Positions 9,609 to 14,173 of a stretch of 14,173 nt of DNA are shown in pieces. Numbering within the stretch: the stretch's first letter is position 1; each line of letters starts with the position of its first letter. The DNA is from Anaerolineales bacterium (lineage in GTDB: Bacteria; Chloroflexota; Anaerolineae; Anaerolineales; DRMV01), in contig WFUL01000271.1 of the NCBI GenBank assembly GCA_015484985.1, positions 1-14,173 of the forward strand, written 5' to 3'. The notes under the pieces are model-generated. The model saw only the letters and a list, made by a program, of their open reading frames with translations, was not told the origin of the DNA and ran no database searches. Made by a program: the position numbers and the translations under genes.

Positions 9609-10147
9609 CCTCCCTGTTCCCTCTGTCCCCCTGGCTCCTGGTGGGGCCCCTCTGCATCACCCTTGGAGATCACCGTGGACCCCTCAGACGCGGCTTCCCC
9701 ACCATCTTCGCCCAGAGCTAAATGGAACACAGCAAAACGTTGGGCGTTGGCCTCCGCATCTTCCAAAAGACGCAACTGTTCCTGCCAGGCCTCAGGCGTC
9801 CACAACTCGAAATAATCACCCACGCCCACGATTACCACATCCTTCTCCAACCCCGCTCGCGCTCGCAATTCCGCCGGAATGCGAATGCGACCCGCACGAT
9901 CGACCTTAGTTTGGGCCGCCGACGCAAACATCAGACGGCGCAGTTGACGAGCCTTGGGATCCGTCAGGCTCAACCGCTGCAATTGCCGGTATAGGACATG
10001 GAACCGTTGAGGGGGTAACACCATGAGATTTTCGTCCAAACCGTGTACAATGAAGACGTCCTCCGGGAGCAGCACCCGGTATGAGGCCGGCAACGTGAGT
10101 CGCCCATATTCATCTAAGGAGTGGTGGAATTCACCCAAGAAGAACAT
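9605..10147 (-). CDS. mraZ: MraZ, dcw-operon transcriptional regulator
   Basis: DNA-binding repressor of the division/cell wall operon that it heads. The 180 residues contain two AbrB-like half-sites, DEYGRLTLP (12-20) and DRAGRIRIP (83-91), as expected for the SpoVT/AbrB-type double fold that assembles into rings. The usual length is about 140-150. Here a 35-40 residue acidic and Gly/Glu-rich tail is added that I cannot assign. The start at 10147 (MFFLGEFHHSLDEYGRL) aligns with the conserved MraZ N-terminus, whereas extending upstream would read through the operator repeats. The Shine-Dalgarno sequence is weak (AAGGG about 10 bases upstream). The stop overlaps rsmH. Four TGGGN-type repeats upstream are its probable own binding site. 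Confidence 0.96.
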   Translation of the reverse strand: MFFLGEFHHSLDEYGRLTLPASYRVLLPEDVFIVHGLDENLMVLPPQRFHVLYRQLQRLSLTDPKARQLRRLMFASAAQTKVDRAGRIRIPAELRARAGLEKDVVIVGVGDYFELWTPEAWQEQLRLLEDAEANAQRFAVFHLALGEDGGEAASEGSTVISKGDAEGPHQEPGGQREQGG

Positions 10148-10174
10148 ATGTTCACTTCCCTTATAAACGGCGAA

Positions 10175-10192
10175 ACGCCGGCAACCCGGCGT
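10175..10192 (-). repeat. Inverted repeat in the mraZ leader
   Basis: A perfect 7-bp inverted repeat (ACGCCGG and CCGGCGT) encloses a 4-base loop between the MraZ repeats and the mraZ start. In the mRNA it would fold as a small GC-rich hairpin about 27 bases before the start codon. No run of U follows, so it is not an ordinary terminator. It may only affect mRNA stability or translation. Confidence 0.4.
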
Positions 10193-10226
10193 CCCAAAAC
10201 CTCCCAAAATGACCCAGATTCTCCCG
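10192..10226 (-). promoter_or_regulatory. MraZ operator: four TGGGN-type repeats with 10-bp period
   Basis: Read on the minus strand towards mraZ, the pentamers are CGGGA (10226-10222), TGGGT (10216-10212), TGGGA (10206-10202) and TGGGA (10196-10192). Each pair is separated by exactly 5 bases, and a degenerate fifth copy TGAGA lies at 10236-10232. MraZ in E. coli is known to bind TGGGN repeats spaced by 5 bases upstream of its own gene, and this array has the same form and position. It lies just downstream of the proposed -10 element, a good place for repression. Confidence 0.85.
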
Positions 10227-10235
10227 GTGTCTCTC

Positions 10236-10264
10236 AGTATAACGAAAAACACAGGGTTTGGGTA
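10236..10264 (-). promoter_or_regulatory. Candidate promoter of the dcw operon
   Basis: The minus strand has TATACT at 10241-10236, one base from the sigma-70 -10 consensus. The sequence 17 bases upstream (TACCCA, 10264-10259) matches the -35 box poorly. Transcription would start near 10229, placing the MraZ repeats over the first 40 or so transcribed bases and giving a leader of about 80 bases. The call rests mainly on the -10 box and its position next to the operator. Confidence 0.5.
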
Positions 10265-10278
10265 GGGATAACCATCGA

Positions 10279-10307
10279 TTTTCACCCGTTTTTCAGCCAT
10301 TTATCAT
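10279..10307 (+). promoter_or_regulatory. Candidate promoter of the DUF309 gene
   Basis: On the plus strand TTTTCA (10279-10284, four of six matches to -35) is followed after 17 bases by TATCAT (10302-10307, five of six matches to -10). A transcript would begin near 10314 and give a leader of about 38 bases. The site is divergent from the mraZ promoter within the same 204-base intergenic region. It is a pattern match only. Confidence 0.4.
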
Positions 10308-10351
10308 CGTCTTTTAAGCTAAAAACCCCCAAACAAGAATGACGGACAGCC

Positions 10352-10735
10352 ATGTTACCCCCTCAAGTGAAACACGGCATCACGCTCATCAACCAAGAGG
10401 CCTACTTCGAGGCCCACGAGGTGCTGGAAGAGGCTTGGCGGTCAACACCGGCACCCCTGCGGGACCTGTACCAGGGATTGCTGCAAGCCGCGGTTGTAGC
10501 CTACCATATCCAACAAAAAAACTGGCGAGGGGCTTTCAAGGTATACCGCCGGGCGATGCGGCATCTGGATCCGTGGCCGTCCACCGTCCAGGGTATCCCT
10601 ATAGACCTTGTGCGGGAGCAGTTGAAGACACTGGCCTACTATCTCCAACGAGCTCTCCAAGGGGAGGAGGCTGTAGCATGGCCTCAACCCCTGTTGCATA
10701 TTCCCCTTTTCCTCGAGACCGAAGGGAACGAATAA
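10352..10735 (+). CDS. DUF309 family protein of unknown function
   Basis: A soluble, mostly helical 127-residue protein with the DUF309 signature: AHEVLEEAWR (21-30, with H22, E23, E26 and W29), followed by YQGLLQAAVVAYH (40-52) and NWRGAFKVYRRAMRHL (57-72). The family is widespread but has no established biochemical role; the conserved His and Glu residues could bind a metal, which is an inference. It is transcribed away from mraZ and probably as a single gene, since an inverted repeat follows within 15 bases. The Shine-Dalgarno sequence is poor. An ATG at 10339 is in another frame. Nothing in the sequence ties it to the cell wall genes other than adjacency. Confidence 0.9.
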   Translation: MLPPQVKHGITLINQEAYFEAHEVLEEAWRSTPAPLRDLYQGLLQAAVVAYHIQQKNWRGAFKVYRRAMRHLDPWPSTVQGIPIDLVREQLKTLAYYLQRALQGEEAVAWPQPLLHIPLFLETEGNE

Positions 10736-10745
10736 TTGGGTGAAG

Positions 10746-10788
10746 AGAGATAACACGGCAGTGACGAAGCCGTTGCCGTGTTATCTCT
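10746..10788 (+). terminator. Strong inverted repeat after DUF309, probable terminator
   Basis: A perfect 15-bp inverted repeat (arms 10746-10760 and 10774-10788, loop 13 bases) begins 10 bases after the DUF309 stop codon. The stem has the length and stability of an intrinsic terminator. The 3' flank (TCTCCCTTAGG) has only a weak T content, so it might instead protect the 3' end or act with a factor. Confidence 0.6.
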
Positions 10789-10907
10789 TCTCCCTTAGGC
10801 CCCGTACCCGGTTAGACCTATGCAAACCACGCAAGAGCCAGGTTTTCGAACACTTCCCATGGCTGTCGCATACCCATCTAATAGTGTGCACCATCTCCCC
10901 ATGGAGG

Positions 10908-10936
10908 GGTACAAAGGGCTCGTTTTTTGGTAGAAT
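10908..10936 (+). promoter_or_regulatory. Possible promoter abutting the serine hydrolase start
   Basis: TAGAAT at 10931-10936 matches five of six bases of the -10 consensus, with a poor -35 (GGTACA, 10908-10913). It lies only 3 bases before the ATG at 10940 and 9 before the ATG at 10946. Since no Shine-Dalgarno sequence is seen, transcription could yield a leaderless mRNA starting at or near the second ATG. The remaining 120 or so bases back to the inverted repeat show nothing else I can support. Confidence 0.35.
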
Positions 10937-10939
10937 GCC

Positions 10940-12499
10940 ATGACGATGTACCGAGGAAGAAGTCTGTTCCATTCCGCGCCTTATGCACCTGTCCACCCAC
11001 GGGGCTTCCCTTTGCTCCGTTGGGTCTCCTTTTTCCTATTGTTGGTGGGTATGGTGTTATTGGTAACGGAAATTTCCCGCTACAGCCGCTTTCGTCAAAG
11101 CCTCCCCCCGGAAACTGAAATTGGCGGCGTTCCGGTTGGAGGTCTGACCACGGAAGAAGCTGTGCAACGTCTGCTGGAGGTTTATAACCGACCGGTTGAG
11201 CTTCGTTACGGCGAAGCACGCATCTGGCTGGATCCCGCGGCCATCGGATTTACCCTGGACACCAAAGCCATGCTGGCCGCGGTGGCCCGGGTACAGGAAA
11301 GACGTTCTTTCTGGAGTGGGTTCTGGGACTTTCTGTGGGGACGCCGCCCTGAAGGGGTCTCCGTACCTCTGGTCGCCGAATATTCCAAAACCCGCTTACG
11401 GGAATACCTGGAGCGGGAGATCGTCGCCCGATACGATCGCCCTCCTCGACCGCCCCAGCCCATCGTAGGGACCACACGTATGCAACCGGGGGAGCCGGGA
11501 ACAGCGTTACAGATTGAAGAAGCCATTAACCGCATCGAAAGCGCGCTCTTCTCCCCTACGCGGCGAATCGTGGTCTTACCCGTTCGTCAAATCGAACCGC
11601 AAGGCCCTCCCTTCGCCAATCTTCAGGTACTCCTGGAACAAACCGTGAAACTATCTGACCTGGAAGAGGGCGTGGTGGGTGTATATTTCTTAGACCTGGA
11701 TACAGGTCGAGAAATTCACTTCGCCTATCAGGGCAAAGACCCGGTGTCCCTCCCTCCGGATATCGCCTTTACAGGAGCCAGCATCATCAAAATCCCCATC
11801 ATGATTTCCGTGATGAAGCGCATCGACCTGGAACGGGCGGATCCCGAAGTGCTCCGCCAGATGGAAAACATGATTGCGGAATCGGGTAACGAAGCCGCGG
11901 ATTGGTTAATGGAAAACGTGCTGGACCCGAATTTGGGGCCGCTGTTGGTCACTGAGGACATGCAACTTTTAGGTTTACAAAACACCTTTCTGGCCGGTTT
12001 CTTCCGACCAGGGGCTCCCCTGCTCAAACGATACGAAACCCCTGCCAATCAACGCACGGATGTCTTCACCGATCCCGACCCGTACAACCAAACCACCCCC
12101 TCCGACATGGGAGCCCTGTTGGCCGACCTTTACCAGTGCGCCAACCATGGTGGTGGCGCACTTCAGGCTATCTTCCCCAATGAAATCACCCCGGACGAAT
12201 GTCGTTACATGTTGGACCTGCTCAGCACCAATCGGATTGCCGTCCTCTTTGAAGCCGGCATCCCCGATGGAACTCGCATTGATCACAAGCACGGATGGGT
12301 GACCAACTTCCAGGGTTACATCACGACCATAGGGGACGCGGGCATCATCTATACCCCCAAAGGCGACTTCGTTTTGGTGGCCTATGTGTGGCATCCCGTG
12401 CAGGTTATCTGGGACACGGGTGCCAAGTTGTTGGCCGATTTGGCCGAAGCCACCTATAACTTTTATAACCCTCCACCAGCCACATCCCGTGGTCCCTGA
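10940..12499 (+). CDS. Membrane-anchored serine hydrolase: VanW/PG_binding_4-like module plus class A beta-lactamase-like domain
   Basis: The 519 residues comprise a cytoplasmic tail, one transmembrane anchor (about 25-44), and an extracytoplasmic region resembling PG_binding_4 repeats as found with VanW-type proteins (about 58-215: IGGVPVGGLTTEEAVQRLLE and a second copy). A penicillin-recognising domain (about 228-510) follows. It has S281-I-I-K284, S315-G-N317 in place of SDN, K450-H-G452 in place of KTG, and R364-Y-E-T-P-A-N370, which matches the class A omega-loop pattern RxExxxN with its deacylating glutamate. It probably acts on the cell wall or on beta-lactams outside the membrane; the real substrate is unknown. 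An in-frame TAG directly precedes the ATG, so the start is at 10940 or 10946, neither with a Shine-Dalgarno sequence. It is flanked by hairpins and is likely monocistronic. Confidence 0.88.
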   Translation: MTMYRGRSLFHSAPYAPVHPRGFPLLRWVSFFLLLVGMVLLVTEISRYSRFRQSLPPETEIGGVPVGGLTTEEAVQRLLEVYNRPVELRYGEARIWLDPAAIGFTLDTKAMLAAVARVQERRSFWSGFWDFLWGRRPEGVSVPLVAEYSKTRLREYLEREIVARYDRPPRPPQPIVGTTRMQPGEPGTALQIEEAINRIESALFSPTRRIVVLPVRQIEPQGPPFANLQVLLEQTVKLSDLEEGVVGVYFLDLDTGREIHFAYQGKDPVSLPPDIAFTGASIIKIPIMISVMKRIDLERADPEVLRQMENMIAESGNEAADWLMENVLDPNLGPLLVTEDMQLLGLQNTFLAGFFRPGAPLLKRYETPANQRTDVFTDPDPYNQTTPSDMGALLADLYQCANHGGGALQAIFPNEITPDECRYMLDLLSTNRIAVLFEAGIPDGTRIDHKHGWVTNFQGYITTIGDAGIIYTPKGDFVLVAYVWHPVQVIWDTGAKLLADLAEATYNFYNPPPATSRGP

Positions 12500-12518
12500 A
12501 CAACCTCTGAATAAGAAA

Positions 12519-12562
12519 GGGGGTGGCTGGCAGCAGCCATTGGACTTCTGCCAGCCACCCCC
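12519..12562. terminator. Bidirectional intrinsic terminator between convergent genes
   Basis: A perfect 15-bp GC-rich inverted repeat (arms 12519-12533 and 12548-12562, 14-base loop) lies between the convergent serine hydrolase and cytochrome genes. On the minus strand it is followed by TTTCTTATT, a good U-rich tract for stopping the ACIII operon. On the plus strand it is followed by CTGTATCTTTT, a weaker one. It explains the 90-base gap. Confidence 0.88.
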
Positions 12563-12589
12563 CTGTATCTTTTCCCTGTTCTCTCAGGA

Positions 12590-13195
12590 TTACTCGCCTG
12601 ACACCACTTGTCCTACAAAGATTTCTAAACCTTTCTCTGGGGCATCGGGGGGACGGCCCAAGGGCATATCCTTGCGCACCACCAAACGATCATACAACGT
12701 CGATTGCTCCCAATTTCCGCCTGCGGTAGTGGCCTCCTTGCTCAGAATATTCTCGTAAGAATCCAGGCTCAACTGCCCCAAAGCGGCCTCCGGATCCCCA
12801 AAGTGGCATTGGGTGCAGGCCGAAGATCCCTCATACCAGATACCGGCTTGAGAGAAAACGAACAACACATCCTCAAAACTGACTTGACAGGTATTTCCGT
12901 CAAGATCGGTAAGAGTGAACGGGTCCGCGTCCGGCCCCGGCAAGCCGGCCACAAACCAGGCCTGCAACACATCCACCGGTGTCGTTCGGCAAGGTGCAGC
13001 CGCGGCTTCCCCACCTTCGGCACCTGTAGCAGCCTGAAGAGCCTCGGTGATGGGAGGCAGGGTAGCAGGCGGCAAGGTTGGAATGGGTGTGTGTTCCACC
13101 TTGGCGAAGTTCGGGGCTCCTTGAATACCACATGCCGCCAAACCAACCACGACGAAGAACGCCCCGAGCATCACGATTATCTTGCCTTTGCGCAT
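12590..13195 (-). CDS. Lipoprotein with one cytochrome c heme site, last gene of the ACIII operon
   Basis: The 201-residue protein starts with a lipoprotein signal peptide: basic MRKGK, a hydrophobic core, and lipobox L-A-A-C22. A Pro/Thr/Ala-rich linker (about 30-68) follows. A single heme c motif CTQCH lies at 127-131, and M177 in KDMPLG is a plausible distal heme ligand. The segment after CTQCH (LSLDSYENIL, then STLYDRL, DMPLG) resembles cytochrome c-like domains of the PSCyt1 type. C69 and C103 may form a disulfide. It would be anchored to the outer membrane face and pass electrons. The start at 13195 was chosen because AGGAGG lies 10 bases upstream and the lipobox is then correctly placed. 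It follows actE after 47 bases. I do not recognise it as any named ACIII subunit. Confidence 0.85.
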   Translation of the reverse strand: MRKGKIIVMLGAFFVVVGLAACGIQGAPNFAKVEHTPIPTLPPATLPPITEALQAATGAEGGEAAAAPCRTTPVDVLQAWFVAGLPGPDADPFTLTDLDGNTCQVSFEDVLFVFSQAGIWYEGSSACTQCHFGDPEAALGQLSLDSYENILSKEATTAGGNWEQSTLYDRLVVRKDMPLGRPPDAPEKGLEIFVGQVVSGE

Positions 13196-13242
13196 GGTTC
13201 GATTTCCTCCTGCCGTCATCCATGATGGGATGGAAAGGGACC

Positions 13243-13743
13243 TTATGGCAAGTTGCCCTGCAATTGGCGTAAATAATTCACGATGTCCCAACGCTCACGC
13301 ACCGTCAGATCCCGGAAGTTGGGCATGTTCGCCGAACCATACGTGATGGTAGCGAACAGACTGGCGTCGTCCTTCTCTGCAACATTAGACGCGGTCAGGT
13401 CGGGGATGGGCACCTTGAAGAAGGCCTTCATGACACCATCACCCTTACCCTGCAGCCCGTGACAGACGGAGCAGTAAGTTTCGAACAGGATTTTCCCCCG
13501 GGCCAGAGAGACCTCATCTGCAGGCACCGGGTTGGGCCAAGGCGCGCCCGGCACATAGGCCGGCCCTTCCACCGGTACCGAGTCTGGAGGCAGCGGCAAC
13601 GGCTCCTCCATCGGCCGGTAAGAAGGTTGGTTTTCCATGAAGCTTATCCAATCCACCTTGATGATTTCGTAGGTAAACAGCAGCCCCACAATGGGCGGGG
13701 TCAACAAAGCACCCAGTACGATGAGAATGCGTAGCCCTTTCAT
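13243..13743 (-). CDS. actE: ActE-like membrane-anchored monoheme cytochrome c of ACIII
   Basis: A subunit of alternative complex III, which oxidises quinol and passes electrons to a cytochrome or terminal oxidase. The 166 residues contain an N-terminal uncleaved anchor (about 5-25) and a Pro-rich linker with SVPVEGPAYV (55-64), typical of the ActE N-terminal region. A class I cytochrome c domain follows with CSVCH (91-95), GLQGKGDG, M140 in NMPNF as the sixth heme ligand, and the C-terminal helix RWDIVNYLRQL (151-161). The start overlaps the actD stop as ATGA and has GGAGG about 10 bases upstream. The pairing with a DUF3341 protein is what identifies the complex. Confidence 0.9.
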   Translation of the reverse strand: MKGLRILIVLGALLTPPIVGLLFTYEIIKVDWISFMENQPSYRPMEEPLPLPPDSVPVEGPAYVPGAPWPNPVPADEVSLARGKILFETYCSVCHGLQGKGDGVMKAFFKVPIPDLTASNVAEKDDASLFATITYGSANMPNFRDLTVRERWDIVNYLRQLQGNLP

Positions 13744-14173
13744 ACGAACGACCCCTCCACTTGTTCAATATCCGATGCGCCTGCCTGCATCAGTACCTCT
13801 TTCGCACGTTCTACCAGCGTCGCTGGAACTTGGAAAAAGACGGCGATGGCACCATCGCTGACCTCAGGATGATAGACCCGCTTCCCCATTACCGGAGGCA
13901 GAAGCGACTCAAAAAACACCCCCAAGAAAGTGGCGATAATCAATCCCAACATGGTCAGTTCGAAGATAACCACAAAGGCCGGAGGCAGGGGAAACAAAGA
14001 AAAACCGCCCACCCGCAAGGGATACAACGCGGGCGTACCAAAGTATAGGGCAATGGCCGTGCCGAATCCGATCATGGCCCCCACCATGCCGTACTTAGGA
14101 ACCGAGCTCACCCTTGACGGACGTCCAAAGACCTGAGGGAGCCACGGCACACCGGATTGGATCTGAATATATC
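13740..14173 (-). CDS. actD: ActD, DUF3341 membrane subunit of ACIII (5' end cut by window)
   Basis: A DUF3341 membrane subunit of alternative complex III. The open frame continues through the right edge of the window with no stop, so the N-terminus is missing. A GTG at 14150 is in frame but is unlikely to be the start, because DUF3341 proteins have an upstream ferredoxin-like portion of some tens of residues. About 143 residues are visible. They show SRVSSVPKYGMVGAMIGFG leading into a first transmembrane helix, the conserved YPLRVGG turn followed by LPPAFVVIFELTMLG and a second helix, then VYHPEVSDGAIAVFFQVP and a C-terminal helix ending GASDIEQVEGSFV. It is coupled to actE by a 4-base overlap. 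Confidence 0.9.
   Translation of the reverse strand, partial: YIQIQSGVPWLPQVFGRPSRVSSVPKYGMVGAMIGFGTAIALYFGTPALYPLRVGGFSLFPLPPAFVVIFELTMLGLIIATFLGVFFESLLPPVMGKRVYHPEVSDGAIAVFFQVPATLVERAKEVLMQAGASDIEQVEGSFV

Noticed and set aside
10259..10268. TGGGT-AGGGA on the plus strand as a further MraZ site for the divergent DUF309 gene
   Set aside because: The pentamers are adjacent without the 5-base spacer and face the other way, so they do not match the operator pattern.
10148..10300. N-terminal extension of MraZ by 51 residues from an upstream ATG
   Set aside because: The extension would translate the operator repeats and the promoter, while MFFLGEF at 10147 aligns with the conserved MraZ start.
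10740..10943. Short plus-strand open frame of 67 codons between DUF309 and the serine hydrolase
   Set aside because: It spans the inverted repeat and the candidate promoter, and its translation shows no domain or conserved feature.
13196..13291. N-terminal extension of the lipoprotein cytochrome by 32 residues
   Set aside because: It would bury the signal peptide and lipobox, overlap the actE end, and ignore the AGGAGG placed for the start at 13195.

Overview
The window looks like a chromosomal piece of a Chloroflexota bacterium, most likely from an aerobic and possibly thermophilic lineage near Anaerolineae, Caldilineae or Ardenticatenia. This is inferred from the divergent MurG signature, the lack of murE in the division/cell-wall cluster, and a neighbouring alternative complex III (ACIII) operon. 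No rRNA or other taxonomic marker is present, so the placement is tentative.

Positions 1 to about 10,250, read on the minus strand, hold a compact division and cell wall (dcw) operon: mraZ, rsmH, an ftsL-like gene, ftsI (class B PBP), murF, mraY, murD, ftsW, murG, and the first 19 or so codons of one more membrane protein cut by the left edge. Most junctions are 4-base ATGA overlaps. The only positive gap is 18 bases between mraY and murD. ftsW runs 80 bases into murG in another frame. Upstream of mraZ lie four TGGGN-type repeats exactly 10 bp apart. This matches the known MraZ operator architecture, so the operon is probably autoregulated by MraZ. Together the genes make lipid I and lipid II from UDP-MurNAc-peptide (MurF, MraY, MurD, MurG) and build septal peptidoglycan (FtsW, FtsI, the FtsL-like protein).

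Positions about 10,250 to 12,570, on the plus strand and divergent from mraZ, carry a DUF309 protein, a strong inverted repeat that may be a terminator, and a membrane-anchored serine hydrolase. The hydrolase combines a VanW/PG_binding_4-like module with a class A beta-lactamase fold. A strong hairpin at 12,519-12,562 separates it from the convergent operon.

Positions about 12,590 to 14,173, on the minus strand, are the 3' end of an ACIII (quinol:electron acceptor oxidoreductase) operon: ActD (DUF3341, 5' end cut by the window), ActE (membrane-anchored monoheme cytochrome c), and last a lipoprotein cytochrome c-like protein that I cannot name.

I see no mobile elements, CRISPR arrays, tRNA or rRNA genes. 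No wholly new system is evident. The points most worth following are the lipid-anchored cytochrome ending the ACIII operon, the MurG lacking several classical catalytic-site residues, the ftsW/murG overlap, the MraZ operator, and the beta-lactamase-like hydrolase.
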